From DATBGO01 sp050011895 (GTDB taxonomy: Bacteria; Actinomycetota; Actinomycetes; Streptosporangiales; Streptosporangiaceae): DNA of 40,505 bases. Made by a program: the position numbers and the translations under genes. The DNA lies in NCBI GenBank assembly GCA_050011895.1, contig JBEKIF010000037.1, positions 1 to 40,505 of the forward strand. The letters run 5' to 3'. Within the stretch, counting starts at the first letter, position 1. Every line of letters begins with the position of its first letter. The notes below the pieces were generated by a model, which saw nothing but the letters and a program-made list of their open reading frames with translations, ran no database searches and had not been told where the DNA came from. Shown here piece after piece: positions 23,375 through 31,218 of the stretch.

Positions 23375-25051
23375 TCAGGCGCCGCTGATCTCAGCGCCGA
23401 CCACATTCGGGCCTTCCCCGGCGCCCGCCGAGTCCGGCCCGGGCGCTGGCCGGGCGGGGGGCACCAGCGCGGCCGGGCCGGCCGGATCCTTCCGGTGGAT
23501 CATGGCGGCCGCGTTCCAGCGTGCGGCGCCGGCCAGGTCCCTGGCGTGCTCGAAGACGGTGTAGTCCTGGCGCATCGCGGCCTCGGCGACGGCCCGGTAG
23601 AGATCGTGGTCGCACTGGTCAAGCAGGGTCGAGAAGTCACGCCGCACCGGCGCGAGCAGGTCATATCCGAAGGAGCTGTGCATCCGGGCGAAGAACGGCT
23701 TGTACAGCCTGGCCCGCTCATGCAGGCCCGATGAGTGTGACATCGGGTTCTTCGGCCGCGCCCTGACGTAGTCGGGGAGGATGCTGGAGAACGCCTCGCG
23801 CAGGATCCATTTTTCCTGCCCGTCGCGCATCTTGAACTCCATCGGCAGCCGCATCGCCAGTTCCACGAGGGAAAGGTCAAGGAACGGCACCCGGGCCTCC
23901 ACGCCACTGGCCATGCTGGTGCGGTCGACCCGCTGCAGCTCGGTCCGGCCGAGGTTGCGGATCTTGTGGAGGAACAGGCGGCGCGCCTGCCGGGCCCCGA
24001 TCCGCTGGTACATCGGGTAACCGCCGAAGAGCTCGTCCGAGCCGTCACCGGTGAGCACCACCTTGATGCCGAGCTCGTGCACCCGGCGGAACAGCGGCAC
24101 CGACACCACCGCGTTGATGATGTCGCCGTACTCGGTGAGCTCCGATATCCGGATCGCCTGCCGCACGTCGCGGCGCCGGATATCGCGCGGCTGCATCTCG
24201 ATAACCTCGTGCGGCACGCCGAGCTCGGCGGTCAGCCGCCGGGCATAAGCGAGATCCTCGCTGCCGGGGGCGCCGACCGTCAGGGCGACGCAATCCGGGT
24301 GCATCTCCCGCACGTGCAGCAGCGTGAGCGAGCTGTCCAGGCCACCGGAGAGGATCACCCCGACCGTCAGGTCGGTATCGACGCGCACCCGGATGCTGTC
24401 CTCAAACGCGGTGCGCACCAGCTTGGCCGCCTCATCCGGATCGTCGATCGGGCCGGCGTCCTCGCCGAGGTGCAGCAGGTCGACATAGGGCACCAGCTCA
24501 GGTACCGCAGCCGGCTCGGCCCAGCCCCGGTGGCCCGGAGGAACTTCCGACACCGGCGCGCCGACCGGCACCAGCGCCTTGATCTCCGAGGCTACGTGCA
24601 GGCAGTCGGACCGGAGCGACCAGTACAGCGGCTTGACGCCGAGCGGATCGCGGGCCAGGAACGCGCGGCGGGTGGCGCGGTCCACGATCACGAACGCGAA
24701 CTCGCCGCGGAACCGGCTGACAGCTGCCGCGCCCCATTGCAGGAATGCCTCGAGAACCACTTCGGTGTCGCTGTCACTGCGCAGCTGACAGCCCATGTTG
24801 ACCAGCTCGGCGCGCAGTTCCTGGTAGTTGAAGATCTCGCCGTTGTAACAGAGCACCCAGCGGCCGTCCCCGCCTATCCACGGCTGCACCGCGCAATCCC
24901 GGTCTACGATCGGGAGCCGCTGCACCCCGGCGAGCACCGCATCATCGCAGCCCGCCTCCGGGATCTCACCGCGGGTGGCCAGCGAGTCGAGCATCGCCAG
25001 GAAGTTCGAGCGGTCGCCACCCGGACCGACGATGACGGCAATACCACACAC
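23375..25051 (-). CDS. asnB: Glutamine-dependent asparagine synthetase-like amidotransferase
   Basis: A 558-residue two-domain enzyme. The GTG at 25051 is followed directly by Cys2, the N-terminal nucleophile of class II glutaminase domains (CGIAVIVG). Other glutaminase features are CYNGEIFNYQELR and SDTEVVLEAF; the usual RGPD motif is RGE here. The synthetase domain has the PP-loop SGGLDSS (235-241), LTGDGSDELFGGYPMY and VEARVPFLDLSLVE. It would use ATP and glutamine to amidate a carboxylate: aspartate in true AsnB, but diaminopimelate of peptidoglycan in LtsA-like relatives. It begins 6 bp after an M15-like peptidase gene, so the pair is one operon, which tilts me toward a cell-wall role without proving it. 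Confidence 0.9.
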   Translation of the reverse strand: MCGIAVIVGPGGDRSNFLAMLDSLATRGEIPEAGCDDAVLAGVQRLPIVDRDCAVQPWIGGDGRWVLCYNGEIFNYQELRAELVNMGCQLRSDSDTEVVLEAFLQWGAAAVSRFRGEFAFVIVDRATRRAFLARDPLGVKPLYWSLRSDCLHVASEIKALVPVGAPVSEVPPGHRGWAEPAAVPELVPYVDLLHLGEDAGPIDDPDEAAKLVRTAFEDSIRVRVDTDLTVGVILSGGLDSSLTLLHVREMHPDCVALTVGAPGSEDLAYARRLTAELGVPHEVIEMQPRDIRRRDVRQAIRISELTEYGDIINAVVSVPLFRRVHELGIKVVLTGDGSDELFGGYPMYQRIGARQARRLFLHKIRNLGRTELQRVDRTSMASGVEARVPFLDLSLVELAMRLPMEFKMRDGQEKWILREAFSSILPDYVRARPKNPMSHSSGLHERARLYKPFFARMHSSFGYDLLAPVRRDFSTLLDQCDHDLYRAVAEAAMRQDYTVFEHARDLAGAARWNAAAMIHRKDPAGPAALVPPARPAPGPDSAGAGEGPNVVGAEISGA

Positions 25052-25056
25052 CGTGC

Positions 25057-26028
25057 TCAGCCGCCCACGCGTGCCCCGGGAACGCGGCGCAGCCCATGTC
25101 CCCCGGCCGGGCTGATACACACATGCCAGGCCTGGCCCTCGTCAATGACATTGATCTGGCCGGCCCGCTGCCGGTCCAGAAGCAGCTGCTGCAGCACGGC
25201 ATCTGCTCCGGACCTGCGGAACCATTTCATCTCGACGTCAGCGGCGTAGCCCACGCAATGCGAGCTTGGCAGCGCGGCGGCGTAGCCCAGATCCCTCAGG
25301 TGCCGCTGATGCTCGACGCTGCGCGCCAGGCTGGTGACCCACAGCGGCGGCGTGCCGGCTGGCGCCAGCGCCGCGAACTCGCCAGCAAGCTGGTTGAGCA
25401 TGGCCGCAGCCTCCGGCCGGACGCGAGCAAACCGCAGGCCCGCGGTGCCCGGCGTACGGCCGGGCCACGCCCGCCGCTCAGCCGACCGCACGGCCCTGGT
25501 CACCAGGGTGGTGGCCTGGCGGCGATAGCGGAACCGCAGGAGCTTGCGACGCCGGAGCGCCTCGAGGTCGACAAGGTCACCGGCATGGAGCACGTCCGCG
25601 TCGGTCAGGTAGGCGGGCGCGCTCCCCCACCACATCGCGTCGATCTGAGCGAGCAGCGCGACGCGGACCTGGGCGGTCAGGTCGGCGGCTGAGCTGCGGA
25701 CGCTGGGCTGATAGTTCCTGACCTCGAACATCAGCCGCTTGACCGCTCCGGAGATGCCGTGCGGGGTCTCGGTCAGGACCGTTGCGAACTCAGGCTCGTG
25801 CAAGCGCCCGGTCAGGATCCGCTCGGCCCGGACCCGTTCCACCAGCCGGGCGCCGCCCGACCTGGTGCGTGCCGCGACCTCCGCGACGAGGTCGGCGACC
25901 GCGGAGCGGTAACTAGCCAGGTCGGTGACCGCCGAGCGATAGCCGGCGAGGTCGGCACCCCTGACCGCCGCGGCGGATACAGGGGCACTTGGTCGTGCCT
26001 GCTCCTGGTCAACCAGCCACATCGTCAC
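25057..26028 (-). CDS. M15-like D,D-peptidase domain protein
   Basis: About 323 residues. The N-terminal 200 residues are helical and Arg/Ala-rich without a clear family. The C-terminal part resembles zinc peptidases of the M15 type: WVTSLARSVEHQRHL, then SSHCVGYAADVEM, which fits the SxHxxGxAxD metal motif, then DEGQAWHV with the third ligand histidine. Some actinobacterial relatives are named only as DUF proteins. There is no signal peptide or membrane anchor, odd for an enzyme acting on peptidoglycan. GTG at 26028 has GGGGGAG 6 bases upstream; ATG 26043 is also possible. It is followed by asnB with a 5-bp gap. Confidence 0.7.
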   Translation of the reverse strand: MTMWLVDQEQARPSAPVSAAAVRGADLAGYRSAVTDLASYRSAVADLVAEVAARTRSGGARLVERVRAERILTGRLHEPEFATVLTETPHGISGAVKRLMFEVRNYQPSVRSSAADLTAQVRVALLAQIDAMWWGSAPAYLTDADVLHAGDLVDLEALRRRKLLRFRYRRQATTLVTRAVRSAERRAWPGRTPGTAGLRFARVRPEAAAMLNQLAGEFAALAPAGTPPLWVTSLARSVEHQRHLRDLGYAAALPSSHCVGYAADVEMKWFRRSGADAVLQQLLLDRQRAGQINVIDEGQAWHVCISPAGGHGLRRVPGARVGG

Positions 26029-26261
26029 GAGTAACTCCCCCATAGTTTGACTCGGATTCCTTGGCAGTTCGTGAACCGAGAGTAGCAGCGGCGCTACGCA
26101 CCGTGTTGGCATTTGTTATCGGTTCGGGTTTAGCCCGTGACGTCAGCCGTTCCCGCTATCCGCCAATGCCGCCGATACGGCGCGACATGCACGGACCGGG
26201 CGGTCGGCCGGGAGGCCGCGCATGCCCGGCGAGGGCTTGCGCGCTCATCTAGACTTCACGT

Positions 26262-26555
26262 GTGATCTTCAAGCAGGTCGGGGAGGGGCGGCCCTATCCC
26301 GACCATGCCCGGAGCGGGCGCGAATGGGCGGCAATACCGCCGCGCCCGGTCCGGCTGGATCAGCTCGTTACCACCAAGAATGTCCTCGACCTGAATACAG
26401 TCCTGGCATCGGATTCCACGTTTTACGGTGACCTATTTCCGCACGTCGTCCGGTGGCACGGAGAGCTTTACCTGGAAGATGGCCTGCACCGCGCCCTGCG
26501 GGCGGCCCTGCATCAGCGATCCGTCCTGCACGTCCGGGTGCTTGAGCTGGACTGA
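26262..26555 (+). CDS. Conserved small protein with ParB-like motif
   Basis: A 97-residue protein starting IFKQVGEGRPYPDH. It contains a VRLDQLVTTKNVLDLNTVLA segment and DGLHRALRAAL, an arrangement that recalls the ParB/Srx-like fold. I recall similar actinobacterial proteins carried as hypothetical or as VapB-like antitoxins, but no toxin partner is next to it, so I give no function. The GTG at 26262 has no ribosome site; TAGACT (26250-26255) ends 6 bases upstream, so the message is probably leaderless. It converges on the esterase gene. Confidence 0.75.
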   Translation: MIFKQVGEGRPYPDHARSGREWAAIPPRPVRLDQLVTTKNVLDLNTVLASDSTFYGDLFPHVVRWHGELYLEDGLHRALRAALHQRSVLHVRVLELD

Positions 26556-26585
26556 GCGCTGCCGACCCGGGCTCGCTCCGTGCGG

Positions 26586-27869
26586 CTAGCGCCGCCGGTG
26601 CTGCCTGGCCGGGACCACCGGCCTAACCGGGACGGTCGCCTTGGACGGAACGGTCGCCTTGGACGGCACAGCGGGATGACCCGGCTCAGCTGACGGCACC
26701 GGAGCCTCGGCATGCCTGCGAATCCTGCGTGCCGCACGCCGATCAGCCAGCCGGGCCTGGGTCGTGAGGCGCGGGGTCATCCACTCAAGCAGCGGCGGAA
26801 CCAGCGCCCGCCAGGTGAACATGGTGTGGCCGCCGCCGGGCACGACCTTCAGCGTCACGATAGGCTGCCGCGCCTGCACCAGCTGCCCGAATATCTCGGC
26901 ATTCTTGGTGTCCGCACGGTCCAGGGCGCCGGTGCCGAGCCAGAACCGCGGCACCGGCGTGCCAGCCGGCATCGATTCCAGCAGGTCGACCGGGGTGTTG
27001 CGGCGCCGGAGCGCGAGATTCCTGCCGAACGGGCTGACTAGCCGCGACGGATGGATCAGCTGGTTGTCGTACGGCTTGAAGTACCCGCTCATCACTCCCG
27101 CGTATCCGTACCTGGTGCCGTACTGCAGGCCAAGATTGGCCGCGCAGAAGCCGCCTTCCGAGTAGCCCGCGATGCCCCAGGCGCGGCCGGGGGGCTGCAC
27201 CCGCAGGATGCGCGAGATGTAATCAGGGACATCCCTCGCGAGGAAGGTCGCATCCTGGGGGCCGTTCACCTGATTGAGGCACTGCAGCGAGACCGCGCGG
27301 CTGCCGTTGGCGTCGGGCATGACGAGCACGGCAGGCTGCGCTTTCCCCGCTGCGATCAGGTTCTTCAGGATGGTGTCGACCCCTATGACAGTGATCCAGT
27401 CCTGGGGCAGGCCGGGGAAGCCGTGGATGAGCTCGATCACGGGGAACTTGTAGGCGCGGTAATCGGAGCGGAAATACTGCGGCGGCAGGTAGACGTAGAC
27501 GTCGCGGGTCAGGTGGCTCGCTGCCCCGCGGACGGTCAGCCTGAGGGTGTAGCCGTCCTGCTGCGCCAGAGCCGTGTCGAGGTTGCTGCCCAGCAGGCTG
27601 CCGAACCTGACCACGCCGCTGGCGGCATCCGGCAGCTCGGCTGCCTGCGCGCTCGACCCGGTCAGGTCCGAGATGGCGGCATTCCAGTTCTGGTAATAGT
27701 CGTAGTACTTATTGACCGCCGCGATACCGAAGATCATCGCGGGAAGGAACGCCAGGCACGCCGCGAGGATGCGGAACACCAGCTGCCTGGCGACGGCCAG
27801 CCACCACATCAGGGCGCCGAATACCGCCACCATCAGCAGGAAGAAGGCTGTGCTCTGCGGCTCTGGCAA
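26586..27869 (-). CDS. Membrane-anchored esterase (esterase D/antigen 85-like fold)
   Basis: About 427 residues. Two hydrophobic helices at the N-terminus (within residues 8-50) should anchor it, with the catalytic domain outside the membrane. The alpha/beta-hydrolase part has RDVYVYLPPQYF, VIELIHGFPG, the nucleophile Ser237 in GYSEGGF, a probable Asp near GALDRAD, and His348 in PGGGHTMFTW. This pattern is that of the esterase D family that includes mycolyltransferases. The C-terminal 60 residues are basic and repetitive (SKATVPSKATVPVRPVVP). The frame runs into the upstream tRNA; TTG 27869 is chosen because GGAGA lies 5 bases before it. Substrate unknown. Confidence 0.8.
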   Translation of the reverse strand: MPEPQSTAFFLLMVAVFGALMWWLAVARQLVFRILAACLAFLPAMIFGIAAVNKYYDYYQNWNAAISDLTGSSAQAAELPDAASGVVRFGSLLGSNLDTALAQQDGYTLRLTVRGAASHLTRDVYVYLPPQYFRSDYRAYKFPVIELIHGFPGLPQDWITVIGVDTILKNLIAAGKAQPAVLVMPDANGSRAVSLQCLNQVNGPQDATFLARDVPDYISRILRVQPPGRAWGIAGYSEGGFCAANLGLQYGTRYGYAGVMSGYFKPYDNQLIHPSRLVSPFGRNLALRRRNTPVDLLESMPAGTPVPRFWLGTGALDRADTKNAEIFGQLVQARQPIVTLKVVPGGGHTMFTWRALVPPLLEWMTPRLTTQARLADRRAARRIRRHAEAPVPSAEPGHPAVPSKATVPSKATVPVRPVVPARQHRRR

Positions 27870-27964
27870 TCGCTTCTCCGGTAGCCGGGCTGGTCGGCTC
27901 TCGCTCCTGGCTTTCCCCCGCGCCTTACCCAATGCAGCGAATGCGCTGCGCCCGAGCGCGCCGG

Positions 27965-28051
27965 CGGTGGAGGTGGGATTTGAACCCACGGAAGGGTTGC
28001 CCCTTCACACGCTTTCGAGGCGTGCGCCCTCGGCCACTAGGCGACTCCACC
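27965..28051 (-). tRNA. tRNA-Ser(CGA)
   Basis: An 87-base class II tRNA on the minus strand. The acceptor GGTGGAG at the 5' end (28051-28045) pairs with CTCCACC (27972-27966); the discriminator is G and CCA is not encoded. The anticodon loop CTCGAAA within CACGC/GCGTG stems gives anticodon CGA (reads UCG). The long variable arm and GGTTCAAAT T-loop are present. Its 3' end lies 96 bp upstream of the esterase start. Confidence 0.96.
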
Positions 28052-28111
28052 GCAGCTGAGCCTACCCGACGTGCGGGCGTCAGAGGCGGCACCTGGTGGC
28101 GGCGCGCCCGG

Positions 28112-28624
28112 CTACCTGCGCTGCCCGAAGAAATCGCTGAGCAGGCTTCCGCACTCGGCTGCAAGCACCCCGCCGATCACTTCGACGGAGTGACCGAGCC
28201 TGCGGTCGTGGACGAGGTCCCATAGCGAGCCTGCCGCCCCCGCCTTCGGGTCTGCCGCGCCGTAGACCAGGCGGTCCAGCCGCGCGGCGATGACCGCGCC
28301 CGCGCACATGGTGCACGGCTCCAGCGTCACGACCAGCGCGCAGCCGTCCAGCCGACGGCTCCGCAACGCGGCGGCGGCCTGCCGGATCGCCACTATCTCG
28401 GCATGCCCGGTCGGGTCGGTGTCAGCCTCCCGCCGGTTGCGCGCCGTGGCGATGATCGTGCCCGCGGCGTCCAGGATGACGGCGCCGACGGGCACATCCG
28501 CGGCCGCGGCCGGCGCCGCGATCCCTGACATGCCTGCCGGCCCTGCCGAGCTGGCCGCCGCCGCTGCCGCCTCGATGGCCGCGCGCATGGCCGGCTCGTA
28601 GGCCCTCGCGTAACCTGCCGTCAC
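28112..28624 (-). CDS. tadA: tRNA adenosine deaminase TadA
   Basis: A 170-residue cytidine-deaminase-fold enzyme that converts adenosine 34 of tRNA-Arg(ACG) to inosine. The zinc site and proton shuttle are seen as HAEIVAIR (His74, Glu76) and PCTMCAGAV (Cys104, Cys107), with the C-terminal DFFGQRR typical of TadA. An Ala/Gly-rich stretch of about 20 residues (about 22-42) is inserted after the first helix, unlike the compact family form. The start is GTG at 28624. It follows the TadA-associated protein gene by 12 bp on the same strand and so is probably co-transcribed with it. Confidence 0.93.
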   Translation of the reverse strand: MTAGYARAYEPAMRAAIEAAAAAASSAGPAGMSGIAAPAAAADVPVGAVILDAAGTIIATARNRREADTDPTGHAEIVAIRQAAAALRSRRLDGCALVVTLEPCTMCAGAVIAARLDRLVYGAADPKAGAAGSLWDLVHDRRLGHSVEVIGGVLAAECGSLLSDFFGQRR

Positions 28625-28636
28625 CGGGCTGCCGCC

Positions 28637-29128
28637 TCAGGGCCCGAGCGCGACGTCCAGCGCCCGCTCCAGCGGGTGGCTGAACCCAAGCCGGCGGGCG
28701 ATGCTGATAAGCATCTCATCGGGAAACAAGTCCAGATTGCCGGAGATGGCACCCAGTTCCATCTCGTCAATGCCCAGGTCGGCGAAGATGGACAGATCCC
28801 CGGCGGGAAGAACCTGATCGAGGTCTTCGTCGTGCGGCACCGGAATATCCAGATAATCGAGGATCTGGCGGGCCAGCGGCCAGTCGACCGATGCGGTCAG
28901 ATCGGAAAGAAATACGCAAACATTGCTTCCGACGACCCGCAGCGCCACAAAGAAATCGTCGCCGACCGCCGCAACGCCGATAGTTCCGCCAATACTCGGC
29001 TGCTGCCGGAGAGCATGGATGAGGCCGTCCAGGTTCTCCGTGAGCGCCACAGGCAGCACTTCAGCCTCCCAGGCGTCGTCCTCTCGGTAGACGACGACTG
29101 CGAAGTCGCTACTGCCTACATCGGTCAT
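28637..29128 (-). CDS. tRNA adenosine deaminase-associated protein
   Basis: A 163-residue acidic protein of the actinobacterial family found next to tadA. It begins with SSDFAVVVYREDDAWEAEVLP, has SIGGTIGVAAVGDDFFVALRV in the middle, and ends with a helical segment (ELGAISGNLDLFPDEMLISIARRLGF). The biochemical role is unknown; the name comes only from gene proximity. ATG at 29128 is chosen because AGGTG lies just upstream (29131 is one codon earlier); the longer frame to 29254 lacks a ribosome site. Confidence 0.85.
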   Translation of the reverse strand: MTDVGSSDFAVVVYREDDAWEAEVLPVALTENLDGLIHALRQQPSIGGTIGVAAVGDDFFVALRVVGSNVCVFLSDLTASVDWPLARQILDYLDIPVPHDEDLDQVLPAGDLSIFADLGIDEMELGAISGNLDLFPDEMLISIARRLGFSHPLERALDVALGP

Positions 29129-29406
29129 CATCACCTCGCCAGCGCGGCACCCACGGCTGCAGGGGCGGCGCCCGGAAGGAATCGTGTCAGATTCCCGTCG
29201 CCAGCGTGGCTTGATCGCTTGGGCCGGACGCCCAAAGCTGGCATCACGCTGCAACTGTTACTGAAAGATCCGATCTCATCACCATTCGTGGCCGGACCCG
29301 TGGCCGAACGGCCAGCGGGCGAGGGCAGGAATTCTGCGTGTCGATCGGCGCGGGATGGCGCGCGCGGGTCGTTGATCCACTAGTGTTACGTTCTGCTCGA
29401 TGGTTA
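29129..29406. other. Upstream region of divergent genes, no gene
   Basis: Together with the promoter and leader to 29488, this forms a 360-bp gene-free stretch between the TadA-associated gene and the small membrane-peptide gene. The last 80 bases are distinctly AT-richer than the surroundings and carry the promoter listed next. I see no other coding or structured element. Confidence 0.4.
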
Positions 29407-29435
29407 TTGGCCCCGAAATTACACTGAGCTATGCT
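29407..29435 (+). promoter_or_regulatory. Sigma-70-like promoter
   Basis: TTGGCC (29407-29412) and TATGCT (29430-29435) are separated by 17 bases in an AT-rich patch, about 50 bases before the ribosome binding site of the 50-residue membrane-peptide gene. This is one of the better -35/-10 pairs in the window. Confidence 0.5.
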
Positions 29436-29488
29436 GGGGTTCGGCGACCCGCCGTGACCCGTCCGTTGCCGTCCGGGAGGTGATCAGG

Positions 29489-29641
29489 GTGTTGAAGAAG
29501 CTCATCAGCTGGGCGATCGTTATCTTCATCATCTACTACCTTGCCACTGATCCCACCGGGGCTGCCAATTTCGTTCATCACATTTTCAACATCCTGAAGT
29601 CGGCCGCCGTCTCATTGACAACGTTCTTCAACTCCCTCTAA
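29489..29641 (+). CDS. 50-residue single-helix membrane peptide
   Basis: A small gene reading MLKKLISWAIVIFIIYYLAT at its start (GTG start), then DPTGAANFVHHIFNILKSAA and a short polar end. Residues 5-19 form one transmembrane helix with positively charged residues before it; the C-terminal half is amphipathic. GGGAGG lies 8 bases before the GTG. The stop is 4 bases before the ATG of the PH-domain gene, so they are translated together. The hydrophobic content, ribosome site, promoter and coupling make it a real gene. The function is unknown. Confidence 0.8.
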   Translation: MLKKLISWAIVIFIIYYLATDPTGAANFVHHIFNILKSAAVSLTTFFNSL

Positions 29642-29645
29642 GCCG

Positions 29646-30209
29646 ATGAGGCTGCCGAGTGCCGGACCGGCCGGGCCCGCCGCTGTCAACAGGTACCTGC
29701 TGCCGCACGAGCACCAGGTCATCACGGTCCGGAAGCATCCGGCCATCCTGATCGGCCCGAGCATGGAGGCACTTGCCGGGCTGCTGGTCGCGGCGGTGCT
29801 GACCGCGACGATCCTGCACGGCAACGGCTACGTCGTCTTCGTGGTGTGGCTGGCCTGGATAGCGCTGTTTCTGCGCATGGTATGGAAGACCGTCAACTGG
29901 GCGGTCGACTTCTTCGTGGTCACCTCGCAGCGAATGCTCCTCACCTCTGGCGTGCTGACCAGGAAGGTGGCGATGATGCCGCTGTCGAAGGTAACTGACA
30001 TGAGTTTCCGGCGCTCGTTCGCGGGCCGGCTGTTCGGATACGGCGAGTTCATCGTCGAATCGGCCGGTCAAGATCAGGCCCTCCGGACTGTGGACCATAT
30101 TCCCTATCCTGAGCAGCTATACCTGGAAATTTGTGGGATGCTCTTCCCGAGCAGTGCCAGCGAGGCCGCGGAGGGCAGTCAGACCGGACCGGACCAGGCC
30201 GACGACTAA
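29646..30209 (+). CDS. Bacterial PH domain membrane protein (YdbS-like)
   Basis: A 187-residue protein with two transmembrane helices (about 45-80, EALAGLLVAAVLTATIL then VVFVVWLAWIALFLRMVW) followed by a bacterial pleckstrin-homology domain, with DFFVVTSQRMLLTSGVLTRKVAMMPLSKV as its recognisable core and FGYGEFIVESAGQ. Such proteins place a small beta-barrel on the cytoplasmic face of the membrane; the function is not established. It is coupled to the 50-residue peptide upstream. A perfect hairpin 30 bp downstream probably ends the transcript. The C-terminal 20 residues are acidic and disordered. Confidence 0.9.
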   Translation: MRLPSAGPAGPAAVNRYLLPHEHQVITVRKHPAILIGPSMEALAGLLVAAVLTATILHGNGYVVFVVWLAWIALFLRMVWKTVNWAVDFFVVTSQRMLLTSGVLTRKVAMMPLSKVTDMSFRRSFAGRLFGYGEFIVESAGQDQALRTVDHIPYPEQLYLEICGMLFPSSASEAAEGSQTGPDQADD

Positions 30210-30238
30210 GCTTCCCGGCTGTGCCCCTTCCCCGGGGT

Positions 30239-30280
30239 TCGTGCGGCCGGACGACTGATGCCAGACGTCCGGCCGCACGA
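30239..30280. terminator. Strong transcription terminator hairpin
   Basis: TCGTGCGGCCGGACG (30239-30253) and its exact reverse complement (30266-30280) form a 15-bp perfect stem with a 12-base loop, 30 bp after the PH-domain gene. No U-tract follows, which is common for actinobacterial terminators. It can also act on the minus strand. Confidence 0.8.
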
Positions 30281-30310
30281 GCCTGTCGGGGCCGGGACCT
30301 TACGGTGACG

Positions 30311-30436
30311 TCATACGGTCACGGGCAAGATGCCGACCGCGGCGAGGGCCACGCGGACCCGCTGCACGCCGCGCAACCGCTCACCGAGCAGGACTCGGGC
30401 GAGCAGGACAGTCACGCCGTCGGCACCTTCGGCCGG
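30311..30436 (-). pseudogene. C-terminal remnant of an EamA (DMT) transporter
   Basis: The minus-strand frame ending at 30311 reads GVTVLLARVLLGERLRGVQ and then VALAAVGILPVTV. This is the usual last-helix signature of EamA drug/metabolite transporters (VTVLLAxxxLGERLxxxQ, then a GVxLAxxGxxL helix). Only about 40 residues remain; upstream the frame turns into Arg-rich noise and the rest of a 280-300-residue protein is absent. It is a gene fossil in an otherwise empty 392-bp stretch. The flanking 30440-30460 region is unusually AT-rich. Confidence 0.55.
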
Positions 30437-30601
30437 AACACTAGAATCTAAAGTGCATTTTAACGACCGTCCGCGGCCGTCCCGGCGCTCGCCGCGTTGA
30501 CGGCACCGGGGAGCTCGGCGGACCCTGCTGTAACGAGGTCTTGCGGCGGCCGTGCGTTCTGAGCCGGACGGGCGTAGCGTCATCCGGAAAGGAGCAGCTC
30601 G

Positions 30602-31015
30602 ATGGCCGATGAGCACGAGAGCACCCCCGGCGGGATTCCAGGCCTGACCCAGGAGGTCATGGCCCAGCTACGCAACCTCAACGACAGGCTCGCGGGCCTG
30701 ACCGGGCTCGGCGCGTCCTTGCCGACGCTGCCATCACTGACTTCGCTGCCCGGCTTGAAGAACCTGCCGGTGCCCGGTGCCATGACGGCTGCGCAGCTTA
30801 AGTCGATCGCGACCACCGTCGCCGCCCAGCGAAGCAGCATCGACGCACTGAAAAACCAGCTGACGTCCTTCGACGAGCAGCTCGGTCTGCTGGAGCGGAT
30901 CCTCGGCCCGCTGGCGGACTGGAGCTCGAAATGGGCCCAGGTTGAGGACCGGCTGATGAAGCTGCACCCCGAGCCGGGGACCGGGTCCTCGTCTCACGGC
31001 GATTCTAAGGCCTAG
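30602..31015 (+). CDS. Hypothetical helical protein
   Basis: A 137-residue protein I do not recognise. It has an N-terminal helix (TQEVMAQLRNLNDRLAGL), a Leu/Pro-rich repeat-like spacer (LPTLPSLTSLPGLKNLPVPG), then a long predicted coiled coil (QLKSIATTVAAQRSSIDALK, FDEQLGLLERILGPLADWS) and a polar tail. There is no membrane segment. The layout recalls phasin-like or scaffold proteins, which I offer only as an analogy. AAAGGAG 9 bases before the ATG and clear codon bias support it as real. Confidence 0.8.
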   Translation: MADEHESTPGGIPGLTQEVMAQLRNLNDRLAGLTGLGASLPTLPSLTSLPGLKNLPVPGAMTAAQLKSIATTVAAQRSSIDALKNQLTSFDEQLGLLERILGPLADWSSKWAQVEDRLMKLHPEPGTGSSSHGDSKA

Positions 31016-31218
31016 AAGCCAGCAGGCTCAGGTCGGTGGTTTAGCCGGACGAAGCTGGCCGCCAGTAGCGTCCCGGCCCGCAGCTGAATGTCATCGCCGC
31101 CCAGGCCGACCTCGCCCAGCGCCCGGCCGGCCTGCGCCAGCGACGGCTCCGGGCCGGCGAAGCCGCCCCTGGTGCTGCGGCTCCTGGCTGGTCGTCGGCC
31201 CTGGCTACGCTGCTCAGC

